Counted from the first letter of the stretch, positions 36,467 to 45,528 are shown. The stretch is 64,000 nucleotides of DNA from Pseudoalteromonas luteoviolacea NCIMB 1942 (GCF_001625595.1 NZ_AUXT01000150.1:1-64000), one strand, 5' to 3'. Made by a program: numbers and translations. Notes: generated by a model from the sequence alone, not told the origin.

Positions 36467-38347
36467 TTACCTTCCACCACTACACATTAAACTAAGCCCC
36501 TTACAGCTGTAGTTTACTTCTTCTTCCTCTAAACCCGAAAAGTCCAAAATGCTATATCCACCATCTGTAGGCTGTGATTGAGAGGCGTTGTTCATATTAC
36601 ATGACCCTTGAGCTTCCCACATTGACGGCACCGCTGATGGACTTAAATTCTTATTCCAGTAATGTGCGGTGTACACGATACCGTTATATGTCACTTTTTC
36701 ACCACCGGAATAGGGCTTGTTTTGATACCACTCTTGCGGGCAATCAGGCGTGCGCCCTGCATGCAAATACGCAAGTGCCTTTGTAAAGTTAGGTAGGCCA
36801 TACCCATAAACATTGTCATGTCCAGAAGACCCTAAGTCGTAACTCGTTTCTTTAAGCGCATTAATGATGTCTGTATTGCGCCACTGTGGATTTTGAGACC
36901 ACAACCTTGCTATACCGCCAGAAATAATCGCTGTTGCCTGTGAAGTACCTGCGCCTACGACATAATTGCTGTGGTAACTGCTGATATTGAGAGTGATATT
37001 TGAGGTGTCACCTTCAACAGGCCATTGATGAACAAGTAACGTTGGAAATTCTGTGTAATAGTCTAGCCCCTTAACAGAACCGGTAGCGCTTTGCGGATAA
37101 TCAATCACTAAAACTTTACCACTTGCCGCTTTACAACTGTTTTGTGCATTACTCAAAGCAACTCTGGTGTTGTAAGGTAAAGTCCGCTCAGAAATCTGCT
37201 GCTCAATATCTGCCGCAGTCAACGAATATAAACATTGCGCAGGCAAGGTTGCTTGCATAGAGTGGCTGCTCACACCAACATCAATTTGTGTATAACTGAG
37301 CAACTGTTCAGCTCCACTGCCTTGCTGAACACCAACTTGCTGCACAGCAAAGTGGCTACGGTTAGCGGTGGAAATTATCTTGCTGCCTGGCGCGACTAAA
37401 TCAATTTCGCCATTCGCAGGCGAGAAAGATGCCGCCACGCCATTTGTGTCAAGCGCACCGATAGACAAAACGTTGTGGTATGACGCAGGATAGTGCAGCG
37501 AGTCATTATGTAACCCACTCAGCTTTTTCAGCTGTGAGCCATGATTACCCGCTGCCGCAACAAATATCACGCCTCTATCGTATGTTAAGCGGTCAATCAC
37601 AGCCATCGTCATTGGCGAGAATTGATCCCCACTTAGTGACATATTGATCACTTTAGCGCCTGAGTTTGCACACACTTCTATGGCTTCTATCAAACTACCG
37701 CCGGAAATTGAAGAGTTTTTACCATGTGCGGTTCTAATAAGCTTGTGTACTTGCAGTTTAGCGACCCCTTCACTGAGAGCCCCTTTAACACCAATACCAT
37801 TGCCTTGAGCTGCTATAATTCCCGCCATATGTGTACCGTGGCTCAATGCATCCTGATTCCAAAACCCTGCATATACGCTATGATAACCATTTATATTGTT
37901 GGGTAAGTCTGGATGCGCGCTATCAACGCCAGAGTCAATAATACATACTGGAATTTCGTTCAATGCTACGGGCAAACTGTTAATACCTGTAGCCCTTAGC
38001 CAATAGGGCTCAAGTTCGCTGTTATTAAGAGTGTCTAGACTATGTGAACTATTTTGAAGATAGTCGAGCGAGTTGTTACTCAACGACAAGCCATAGTCGG
38101 GTTCAAGTATGACTCCGTTTACTTGTTCCAGCCCAGCCACCTGCTGAGTCGATAGATAACCCTGCGCAATATAGTTGTTACCATTTCGTCCAATGACTTT
38201 CAAAGAACTGAGCACATTGGGTGATAACTGCCCTTGAGCGTATTCCACCAAGTAAGAACTACCACCCCCTTGAGCATGCGCAGCTGGCAAAATACTTAGC
38301 CCTGTTGCTATACCTGCAATTAATAGACTTTTCTTCGAATAGACCAT
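36467..38347 (-). CDS. secreted subtilisin-like (S8) protease with chitin-binding-like C-terminus
   Basis: A 626-residue secreted protease. Signal peptide (to about 25, ending AHAQ), a propeptide-like region (25-115), then the S8 catalytic domain: Asp in IDSGVDSAHPDL (about 137), His in HGTHMAGI (about 167), Asn in AAAGNHG (about 265), Ser in GAGTSQATAI (about 467). Between Asn and Ser there is an insertion of about 150 residues resembling a PA-type lid. The C-terminal 535-580 segment (CPQEWYQNKPYSGGEKVTYNG..YTAHYW) is a CBM5/12-type carbohydrate-binding module, suggesting activity near chitin. The start at 38347 has AGGAGGGG 5 nt upstream. It is divergent from the STAND gene across 767 bp. 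Confidence 0.92.
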   Translation of the reverse strand: MVYSKKSLLIAGIATGLSILPAAHAQGGGSSYLVEYAQGQLSPNVLSSLKVIGRNGNNYIAQGYLSTQQVAGLEQVNGVILEPDYGLSLSNNSLDYLQNSSHSLDTLNNSELEPYWLRATGINSLPVALNEIPVCIIDSGVDSAHPDLPNNINGYHSVYAGFWNQDALSHGTHMAGIIAAQGNGIGVKGALSEGVAKLQVHKLIRTAHGKNSSISGGSLIEAIEVCANSGAKVINMSLSGDQFSPMTMAVIDRLTYDRGVIFVAAAGNHGSQLKKLSGLHNDSLHYPASYHNVLSIGALDTNGVAASFSPANGEIDLVAPGSKIISTANRSHFAVQQVGVQQGSGAEQLLSYTQIDVGVSSHSMQATLPAQCLYSLTAADIEQQISERTLPYNTRVALSNAQNSCKAASGKVLVIDYPQSATGSVKGLDYYTEFPTLLVHQWPVEGDTSNITLNISSYHSNYVVGAGTSQATAIISGGIARLWSQNPQWRNTDIINALKETSYDLGSSGHDNVYGYGLPNFTKALAYLHAGRTPDCPQEWYQNKPYSGGEKVTYNGIVYTAHYWNKNLSPSAVPSMWEAQGSCNMNNASQSQPTDGGYSILDFSGLEEEEVNYSCKGLSLMCSGGR

Positions 38348-39114
38348 ATCCCCTCCTAACAAAGCGATGTTTCTACTTTTGATTATTGTTTTAAATTTAT
38401 TGTATTTTTCTTGTTTACAAACACTGCGATTATTTATCTGCTAAAGCCACCTGTTTAACGCTATTTACACACCTATCGCGCTTGAACTTCTACTCTTTAA
38501 AGCTACTGTTTCACCTATTTTATTGCTTTTACTCACACCAGCCCAGTCGCTCAATAACAATGTTTTTAATGCAATAAAAGTAACATCAATTGGCACAACA
38601 AATAATTGCATAATACGCCATAAACAGAAATCTAATTCTTCACATACTTGAACTAAAGACAAATACCTTTACCAGCTAACTCACGTTTTAATTTCACCGA
38701 ACTATACAGTCCAGATCAAAACTCCGTAGAGAAAAGCGGGTTCTCTATACTAACAAACGAAAAATTGATTAAAAAATAACAAACCAAACTCAACTTAATC
38801 CAATAAATTAAAAAAAAGGTAGATTTATAAAAAAAATCATAGTAGGAAAGTCAAAACTCAAGCCTTATCATGTACTTTACTAAAATGGTGCTTAAAGAAA
38901 GCATTAAAGTCCCACAAACTTGAATAATATTCATAAGAGACAATAACGCATGTTAAATTTAATTTTTTCACCGCAAATGTTATTTTTTGTCTCTAATTGA
39001 CGTTGTAATAAGGAGTGAGCTGTAAAAACACTATGCTGCGGTTCGATGGTTCAACACAATTGAGTAAAAATAGGTGCACATACCATGTGCAGCATTAATT
39101 AATAAGAGCAAGAA
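38348..39114. other. long AT-rich divergent control region
   Basis: 767 gene-free bases between the S8 protease and the Lon/STAND gene, much more AT-rich than either gene. Open frames on the minus strand (for example 38465-38662) lack ribosome sites and plausible composition. A possible 21-codon leader frame (39033-39098) and a palindrome near the STAND start are noted separately. Both promoters must lie here; a TTGACG at 38998 has only a weak -10 partner. Confidence 0.5.
39075..39091 (+). promoter_or_regulatory. palindrome before the STAND gene
   Basis: TGCACAT-ACC-ATGTGCA is a perfect 7-bp inverted repeat with 3-bp spacer, centred 32 bp before the start codon. It could be an operator or a leader hairpin that affects translation. 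Confidence 0.45.
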
Positions 39115-42100
39115 ATGATACATATTCTTTTGTCTGACAAGCGCTATACGTATAACCCAGAATTCAGATTTATAAAGCCAAAGGATCAACAAAAGGTTAA
39201 AGTAAAATTTGCCAATGATTTGGTGCTCGCACTGGGCTATAAATTTAAGGAGCAGAATAACTACTTCACTATGGCAGCAGAAGCTGCTTTCATGTCCTTA
39301 AATCCTCTCGACAGACAACAAAGCCAATTTTTTATCGAGCTCAAGCTTACATCAAGTAATCAAGAAACCATCAACTTACAGCAAGACAGCACGAGTATTG
39401 GCCTTGGGTATGCCCTTGGTTGCTATTTAGCCTACCGTAGTCATCTAAATAAGCATATTCATCTAGACGATACCTTATTTGCAACTGGTGAAGTATCTCC
39501 TAGCGGTAATGTGCATAGTATTGGGCACATCAACAATAAAATTAGAGGGGCCCTGTATGCGATGGCAAATCGCCACAGCGGTTCTTTTACCATTTTTTAC
39601 CCACAAGCGAACCACCAAAACATCGACCCTGAACTGATTGAACAAGCTTTGGCAATTGGCGGTAAACTTTGCCCAATTGAGCATATAAACCAAGCGCTTT
39701 TTCATATACTCGGTGAGGACTTTGACGGTGAACAACAAAACAGTACCCTGACCTTTAAAGGTTTATGTAGCTTTGATCCTCACGACGCTTATTACTTTTT
39801 TGGACGAGAAGAGTTAACCGCTAAATTGGTGAACTTATTTAATGAAAACCCGACTCTGATAAAAGTTCACGGTGTTTCTGGAAGTGGCAAATCAAGTCTT
39901 ATTAAGGCTGGATTATTGCCAGAGTTAACCAAGCAAATCGGTGATATCAAATGGGCAATTGGGTTACCAAAACAGTTTTCGGACAGTCGCGCCCTATTAA
40001 CGCATTTTATTAACTCCAATGAAGCCGGGGTTTCCACAATATTACAAACAATGGCTGTCGACTTAGACCTGTTCGTTGAAGCGTTATTAAGTTTAAATAC
40101 CACCTACTTAGACGAGCTATCTCATCATCTAAGCGCGCACAAAACAACTTATGTTTGGTTCGTAGATCAATTTGAAGAAATCTATGAATTAGAGCCCCAC
40201 AGTCGGTTACTCCAAAGTTTGGCGTTACTTGGTGAACACACCCCATTAAAAATAATTACCAGCATACGAAGTGAGTACCTACACCAGACAGATATGGTTG
40301 GTAGAGACTTTTACGTTCCCCACAGTTTGTCTGCCGAGGATTGGCTGAAAATAATCAACAACCAAGCACTCGCTTTAGGCATTATTTTAGAAGAAGGCCT
40401 AGCGCAAACAATTCAGACCGAAGCGTTAAAACTGTCTCACGCGTTGCCAGCCGTAGAATATTTGCTGGCACAAATGCACGCTCTAGCGATTACCAGCGAG
40501 CAGCCCAAAATGCTCTCTTTTGCACAATATAACCAGCTCAATAAACTGACTGGTGTTATTTACCAACAGGCTGAACATATACTAGGACAGTTTGAACCAC
40601 TCACAGAACAATTCTTTGAACTGTTTGTTGGTGTAAATATCAATGGAACTTGCTACGCACGCCATGTCGACTTTATTGCATTAGAGCAACAAAACCCAGA
40701 GCTGTTAGGGTTAGTTAATGCATTGATAGAAAAACAACTTATTATTCGTCATCAGGCTCAAAAATTACCTCCCTATGTGAAGCTAACGCACGATTGCCTG
40801 ATCACGATTGCAGATAACCTTTCTCTGGATCAGCAAATTTGGCCCAGATTTTATATTTGGCTCACGGCAAGAAAAGAGTACCTACAATGGTTTCATGGTG
40901 TTGAAACCAAGTATAAGCAATGGAAAAACTTCGCTGGACAACCTCAAGAACAGTATCACTTTGCATTAACTAAACATGAGCTTTCAGACGGAGCTAAGTA
41001 CCTTAGTCAACCCGGCACTGTTGGTCTGGAGTCGGTAAAAAATTACATAATCACATCGCAAAGTCATTACCAAGCTTCTCTTGAATTACAAAACAAAACT
41101 CAACAGCGTAGATTGTTTACTACCAGCTTGTTATTTGTCTGCGCTTTGGGCACAGCAACATATTCCTATTTCCAAAAACAACAGATAGAAAAGGAACAAG
41201 CAAAAACAGCACAGGCTTTAATGCATCTAAAAGATAATGTGCTTATTAATATTGACTCTATAGAGCCAATACTCGAGCAGTACCTACCCACCTTTCAACG
41301 CAAATATTTAAACGCCCTCTTGTCAAAGTTAGTAGACAGTGTCGATGATATCCCGCTTGATGAAATAGATAAGCTCAGGCTACTGCTCATTAAAATTAAA
41401 ATACTACGTCAAGATGACTCAACACATATTGACGAAGTAATTGATACCCTTAGCGCTTTGGAGAGTCGCCTGACATCCATAGCAAACAAGGGCTCGAAGG
41501 AGCAACAACTCTTTGTTGCTTTTAAGTATGAACTTGGCGCACTGCTGCTTAAACAAGGTAGAGCGGATGAAGCTAGATCCTATTTTCAACGGGCGCTCGA
41601 GCACATTGAAAACATGCAAGAAGATGAGTCTCTAACACTTACTAAAGCTAGAGCAACATCGCAGATAGCTTCCATTGCGCTAGATGCTGGAGACATTACT
41701 TTTGCTTCTGAAAAGCTCAATCAAACACTGCAAATATTAAATAGCATTGTCCCTTCTCAACAACTAGAACAAGCCTACAATGTACTGAGAATTAACGTCT
41801 TTAGAGAGCTGGCCAAGGCTTCGCCTTCACAACAAAAGTCGAGTGATTTACTGTTACAAGCTAAAACGACACTTGAGAAACAGCTCAGCAACGATCCCAA
41901 TCACCTCGTGTCACAATACAACCTGCTCCGCACCTACATCAACCTTGCTGAGTACAGTACAAGCAGGACACAGGCATTACAGTACTATCAGCAAGCAGAT
42001 GATCTTGCACGCATGTACTCCATTAAAGATCCTGACAATGTTTACGTGCAGGTTGCACAGCTGTTGTTGGCAAGTCGCTTAGGCAAAAATAAACTATCGC

Positions 42101-42675
42101 AGGGCTACCTAATTGAGGCACAAGAGCACTTTTTAATCGGCCTTGATATTGCGAGAAAATTACGACAACTCAATGAACATAACACAGATTGGCAAGGACA
42201 TAGTATTGAGCTCTATACAGCCTATGCCGATTACTTCGAAGAGTCTGCACAACCAGAACAAAGTACACTTTACTATGAAAAAGCACTACAGGCGGCCGAG
42301 CGCTTAACGGCACAAGACGAAGATAACTTAGACTTTGCCAGTTTACTGCAAGGTGTTCATTCCAAAGTCGCTTCTCACCTATATGACTTAGGTGACAAAA
42401 AAGCCGCACAGTCTCACCTTGAAAAGGCTCGCGTGATTGCTTTGGCGTTAACCCAAAAGCGCCCAAGTAATCAAGCATATCAAATTAGTTATCGAAAAAA
42501 GCTCTTTAACCTTGGCTATGTTGCTTCAGAAATAGGAGAGACAGAGAGTGCATGTAACTATTTTACTCAAGGGAAAACACTTTCAGAAAATTATTTAAAA
42601 GCCAATGCGAGTATTAAATGGCAAAAAGCCAAAAATAAGTTTGAACATTATATTGAATTATTAAAATGTAACTAA
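39115..42675 (+). CDS. Lon-like protease / nSTAND NTPase / TPR membrane protein
   Basis: A 1186-residue multidomain protein. Residues about 75-200 align throughout with the Lon (S16) protease domain: DSTSIGLGYAL matches DGPSAG (catalytic Ser = S94) and TGEVSPSGNVHSIGHINNK matches TGEITLRG..PIGGLKEK (catalytic Lys = K142), followed by FTIFYPQAN and LCPIEHINQAL. An nSTAND1 ATPase follows: FFGRE (229), Walker A GVSGSGKSS (253-261), Walker B FVDQFEE (D351). A single membrane helix lies at about 665-688; the C-terminal 500 residues are TPR-like helices (YELGALLLKQGRADEARSYFQRAL). There is no signal peptide, so protease and ATPase are cytosolic and the TPR part may be periplasmic. Lon's own AAA+ and N domains are absent. 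Probably a stimulus-gated protease; the target is not known, but a sigma-like gene follows. Confidence 0.8.
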   Translation: MIHILLSDKRYTYNPEFRFIKPKDQQKVKVKFANDLVLALGYKFKEQNNYFTMAAEAAFMSLNPLDRQQSQFFIELKLTSSNQETINLQQDSTSIGLGYALGCYLAYRSHLNKHIHLDDTLFATGEVSPSGNVHSIGHINNKIRGALYAMANRHSGSFTIFYPQANHQNIDPELIEQALAIGGKLCPIEHINQALFHILGEDFDGEQQNSTLTFKGLCSFDPHDAYYFFGREELTAKLVNLFNENPTLIKVHGVSGSGKSSLIKAGLLPELTKQIGDIKWAIGLPKQFSDSRALLTHFINSNEAGVSTILQTMAVDLDLFVEALLSLNTTYLDELSHHLSAHKTTYVWFVDQFEEIYELEPHSRLLQSLALLGEHTPLKIITSIRSEYLHQTDMVGRDFYVPHSLSAEDWLKIINNQALALGIILEEGLAQTIQTEALKLSHALPAVEYLLAQMHALAITSEQPKMLSFAQYNQLNKLTGVIYQQAEHILGQFEPLTEQFFELFVGVNINGTCYARHVDFIALEQQNPELLGLVNALIEKQLIIRHQAQKLPPYVKLTHDCLITIADNLSLDQQIWPRFYIWLTARKEYLQWFHGVETKYKQWKNFAGQPQEQYHFALTKHELSDGAKYLSQPGTVGLESVKNYIITSQSHYQASLELQNKTQQRRLFTTSLLFVCALGTATYSYFQKQQIEKEQAKTAQALMHLKDNVLINIDSIEPILEQYLPTFQRKYLNALLSKLVDSVDDIPLDEIDKLRLLLIKIKILRQDDSTHIDEVIDTLSALESRLTSIANKGSKEQQLFVAFKYELGALLLKQGRADEARSYFQRALEHIENMQEDESLTLTKARATSQIASIALDAGDITFASEKLNQTLQILNSIVPSQQLEQAYNVLRINVFRELAKASPSQQKSSDLLLQAKTTLEKQLSNDPNHLVSQYNLLRTYINLAEYSTSRTQALQYYQQADDLARMYSIKDPDNVYVQVAQLLLASRLGKNKLSQGYLIEAQEHFLIGLDIARKLRQLNEHNTDWQGHSIELYTAYADYFEESAQPEQSTLYYEKALQAAERLTAQDEDNLDFASLLQGVHSKVASHLYDLGDKKAAQSHLEKARVIALALTQKRPSNQAYQISYRKKLFNLGYVASEIGETESACNYFTQGKTLSENYLKANASIKWQKAKNKFEHYIELLKCN

Positions 42676-42681
42676 AAAAGC

Positions 42682-42747
42682 AACAAACTTTGATAGCATT
42701 AGTTTGAAGACGTAAAACATTGTGCTGAAACTTTATCAAAAGTTGTT
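42682..42747. promoter_or_regulatory. spaced inverted repeat before the sigma-like gene
   Basis: AACAAACTTTGATA (42682-42695) and TATCAAAAGTTGTT (42734-42747) form a 14-bp inverted repeat with one or two mismatches, separated by 38 bp. It lies between the STAND and sigma-like genes and may be a paired operator or mark a separate promoter. Confidence 0.4.
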
Positions 42748-42839
42748 ATACCGCAAATAGCCATGAGGTGACTCACATTAGAGTAAGCCATACAATGGGC
42801 GGGCAAAAGGATACAACAGCAACGACAAAGGGGGTATTG

Positions 42840-43601
42840 ATGTGGTTTGATAACAAACAAGCCGTACAAGAAGCGTATAAATTTATTAAGTTTTTACTTA
42901 GAAAAAAGGCAATTACGGACCATCGTATCGATACCGAAGCACTGATCCAAGAGACTTTACTAAAAGTGATTAAAGCAACCAAACAAGAAGCTGAACAAGA
43001 CAAAGGAGCGCATCCAGATGCCCAAAGGCTTAATGCACAGGGTGACTTTAATCACGTTTTAAAAGCTTATACATATCGTGCTTTTGAAAGCGTCTACTTG
43101 GATATGGGTAGCAATGTAACGTACAGAAAAAAATCTGCGTCTGAGCAAGCAAAAGCCCCTGATGAGGGCCGTTCAGTACAGATAATTCATTTATATGAAT
43201 CTAATCAAGGTGATGAAAAATCGAGCAACATTTATGAGCTGATGCCGAGTGATCAGCCTACTCCAGATCAGGTAACTAAAATGGATAAAAATGCGCGGCT
43301 ATTTATAAACCTACTGTTAGAAACGATTGCACAAGAAGAAGATAAGCAAAAACAAGCACTCTTTTATGACTTTTTTTCTTTGTCTTTTAGGCAAAATGCA
43401 TTGACTCAAAAACAGCTTGGAGAACGTCACGGCTTTAAAGGAAATGCGGCAATCACATATATATCTAGATTTGTAACTAAGTTGGCAAAACGCGTTGAAG
43501 AGTCTGGGTTAAGCCTAGAATTAGGTGGTAACCCACAAGCAGATTTCGACATTTACTTTCTCACTCACAGCAATAAAATAAATGAGACGATATCAGTATG
43601 A
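42840..43601 (+). CDS. divergent sigma-70-like (ECF-like) factor
   Basis: A 253-residue protein with the two conserved sigma regions at low similarity. A region-2-like helix (TEALIQETLLKVIKATKQ, about 31-49; compare E-DLxQETFLxV) is followed by AYTYRAFESVYLDMGS..YRKKS, like the core/promoter helix, and near 190-225 a region-4-like HTH (ALTQKQLGERHGFKGNAAITYISRFVTKLAKRV). The linker is long (about 90 residues). I start at the ATG at 42840, preceded by a GGGGG ribosome site; a GTG at 42768 has none. The next gene overlaps by ATGA. It could be a DNA-binding protein derived from a sigma factor instead. Confidence 0.7.
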   Translation: MWFDNKQAVQEAYKFIKFLLRKKAITDHRIDTEALIQETLLKVIKATKQEAEQDKGAHPDAQRLNAQGDFNHVLKAYTYRAFESVYLDMGSNVTYRKKSASEQAKAPDEGRSVQIIHLYESNQGDEKSSNIYELMPSDQPTPDQVTKMDKNARLFINLLLETIAQEEDKQKQALFYDFFSLSFRQNALTQKQLGERHGFKGNAAITYISRFVTKLAKRVEESGLSLELGGNPQADFDIYFLTHSNKINETISV

Positions 43602-44173
43602 ATAAGGTTAAGATCACAGACAAGGTATTGGAGTCGCTAGAAGATCACCTCATTGCAAAATCAATTACAGAATTTGAGTATGAGGATGACAAAGCGCTCA
43701 CACCTCAAGAAATGGCGATTATCGAGCATATCTATAATCAGCACAAAACCGAACAAGTAGCGCCCAATGAACTCTGTTTCGAGGTACCTCTTCTCGCTGC
43801 AAGTGCAGAGCAAATCAGTGTAGATAAGCCATGGTGGGACTTTGATACCATCATAAATGACACTTTTCAGCTCGCAGTATTTAGCTCTTACGGGCAAGAG
43901 CTCAGTAAGCATGTGGATTTCGAACTCAACCCACTTAAAGGCAAAGAGCGGGAATTCAAAGACTATTTCGATACATTCAGAGGCACTAAGCAAGGCATTC
44001 GTATTTACTGGGCCAAGAATCGCCGCCAAGTCGTTATGGAAGGCGAATTAGTGCATTCATTTGAAGGAGACTGCGTTAGTGGTCAAGGTAAAATTATTTC
44101 TAGCGAGTATTTTGGCAATGGTCATTTCAAGCTAATGCTCGAATTTTTTGCTTTATCGGGCGAAGAACAGTAG
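43598..44173 (+). CDS. unknown protein coupled to the sigma-like factor
   Basis: A 191-residue soluble protein, no signal peptide or membrane helix, acidic at the N-terminus and beta-rich at the C-terminus (KQGIRIYWAKNRRQVVMEGELVHSF..). No family recognised. The ATG overlaps the sigma gene stop (ATGA), implying translational coupling and stoichiometric production, as is common for sigma/anti-sigma pairs. An anti-sigma or cleavage substrate role is inference only. A strong terminator follows. Confidence 0.75.
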   Translation: MNKVKITDKVLESLEDHLIAKSITEFEYEDDKALTPQEMAIIEHIYNQHKTEQVAPNELCFEVPLLAASAEQISVDKPWWDFDTIINDTFQLAVFSSYGQELSKHVDFELNPLKGKEREFKDYFDTFRGTKQGIRIYWAKNRRQVVMEGELVHSFEGDCVSGQGKIISSEYFGNGHFKLMLEFFALSGEEQ

Positions 44174-44205
44174 TAATGCTTGATTGCTGTGAGCACCTTA
44201 TTCGT

Positions 44206-44234
44206 TGCGGGCAGACTTGCCCGCACTTTTTTAA
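44206..44234 (+). terminator. rho-independent terminator of the STAND/sigma module
   Basis: Perfect 8-bp stem TGCGGGCA/TGCCCGCA, loop GACT, followed by CTTTTTTAA. It closes the module on the plus strand and separates it from the convergent LysE gene. Confidence 0.88.
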
Positions 44235-44260
44235 TTACATGAGATATGGATAAATAACAC

Positions 44261-44881
44261 TTATTGCTCTAGCGTTGCTGTGATCCCACCAGCACCAACC
44301 AACATACCTCCCGACAATCTATTAAATAGCCGCTGGCCACGTTGTGACGCAACTGACGCGCGCACTTTATGCGCACATACCGCATAGGTCGATGAACTTA
44401 TTAATGAAACGCTTATAAATGTGCACCCCAGTATCAGCATTTGCTCAACAACGCTTTTTTCCGGGTTAATAAAGAGTGGAAGAAATGCCATGAAAAAAAT
44501 CAGCCCTTTGGGGTTTAAGGCTGTAACCAATACTGAATCTCTGAATAGCTTAAAACCGCTATATTTGACTTGATTAGACTCAGGCGATGTATTGTTATTG
44601 GCCTGACGCCATGCACGTACTCCAAGGAAAACTAAATACAAAGCACCAATATACTTCATCACATTAAATGCGGTTGCTGATGTAGATAGCACGGCACCTA
44701 TACCAAGCAAAGAACAGCTTAACGCAATAAGATCACCACTCGCTATACCAAGAATCATAGGCAATACTGCTTTTTTTCCATTTAACAACGATTGGCTTAC
44801 CACTAGTAATACAGCTGGGCCTGGCGTAAAACACAGAGCTAATGATGCTACGAAAAAAGACAACCACACTTCAATACTCAT
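44261..44881 (-). CDS. LysE/RhtB-family amino-acid exporter
   Basis: A 206-residue membrane protein with six helices and the LysE-family opening SLALCFTPGPAVLLVVSQSLLNGKK (conserved FTPGP) and SGDLIALSCSLLGIGA. The family exports amino acids such as homoserine, threonine or lysine; the substrate is unclear. I start at the ATG at 44881, preceded by AAGGGA, instead of a frame 8 codons longer. Monocistronic. Confidence 0.88.
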   Translation of the reverse strand: MSIEVWLSFFVASLALCFTPGPAVLLVVSQSLLNGKKAVLPMILGIASGDLIALSCSLLGIGAVLSTSATAFNVMKYIGALYLVFLGVRAWRQANNNTSPESNQVKYSGFKLFRDSVLVTALNPKGLIFFMAFLPLFINPEKSVVEQMLILGCTFISVSLISSSTYAVCAHKVRASVASQRGQRLFNRLSGGMLVGAGGITATLEQ

Positions 44882-45014
44882 TATTAATCCCTTTAACCAT
44901 GACAAAGTTATGTTAGCGAGCTTAGCAAGATTATGTGTAGGGTGAAAGAGAACAACAAACCAAATGGTTTATTAAAGTCGATAAAATAGAAAATAAAGCA
45001 TTCGAATGAGTAAA

Positions 45015-45101
45015 TGGTGCCCGGGGCCGGACTTGAACCGGCACGCTGTTACCAGCGAGGGATTTTAAATCCCTTGTGTCTACCAATTCCACCACCCGGG
45101 C
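45015..45101 (-). tRNA. tRNA-Leu(TAA)
   Basis: 87 nt including an encoded CCA end; class II tRNA with long variable arm, anticodon TAA in an anticodon stem of GGGATT-type, T-loop GTTCAAGTCC. Last of the eight-tRNA array in the direction of transcription. Confidence 0.95.
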
Positions 45102-45138
45102 GACGGATGTCTATATGAACAGATTACGTGGAAGTAAA

Positions 45139-45212
45139 TGGAGGCGGAACCCGGAGTCGAACCGAGGTAGACGGATTTGCAATCCGCTGCATGGCCACTC
45201 TGCCATTCCGCC
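45139..45212 (-). tRNA. tRNA-Cys(GCA)
   Basis: 74 nt with encoded CCA; anticodon GCA, T-loop GGTTCGACTCC. Differs from the second copy (45654-45727) at one base in the variable region. Confidence 0.95.
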
Positions 45213-45229
45213 ATACTCTTAAAAAGAGT

Positions 45230-45305
45230 TGGAGCGAGTAACGAGGTTCGAACTCGTGACCTCGACCTTGGCAAGGTCGCGCTCTACCAGCTGAGCTATA
45301 CTCGC
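45230..45305 (-). tRNA. tRNA-Gly(GCC)
   Basis: 76 nt with encoded CCA; anticodon GCC, T-loop GAGTTCGAACTC. Identical to the copies at 45445 and 45746. Confidence 0.95.
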
Positions 45306-45324
45306 ATTTTCACTTGTAAACAAG

Positions 45325-45411
45325 TGGTGCCCGGGGCCGGACTTGAACCGGCACGCTGTTACCAGCGAGGGATTTTAAATCCCTTGTGTCTACCAATTCC
45401 ACCACCCGGGC
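45325..45411 (-). tRNA. tRNA-Leu(TAA)
   Basis: 87 nt with encoded CCA; identical to the copies at 45015 and 45529. Confidence 0.95.
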
Positions 45412-45444
45412 ATCGGGTTGCAAAAGCCAACCTTAAAGTAAAGT

Positions 45445-45520
45445 TGGAGCGAGTAACGAGGTTCGAACTCGTGACCTCGACCTTGGCAAGGTCGCGCTCT
45501 ACCAGCTGAGCTATACTCGC
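45445..45520 (-). tRNA. tRNA-Gly(GCC)
   Basis: 76 nt with encoded CCA; identical to the other two Gly copies. In this middle unit no Cys gene lies between Gly and Leu. Confidence 0.95.
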
Positions 45521-45528
45521 ACAATAAA

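Noticed and set aside
38589-38609. TGGCAC...TTGCA resembling a sigma-54 promoter
   Set aside because: The spacing between the two elements is 9 bp instead of 5, which sigma-54 does not tolerate.
38465-38662. 65-codon open frame in the AT-rich region before the S8 protease
   Set aside because: No ribosome site, no recognisable composition or domain; typical chance frame in AT-rich DNA.
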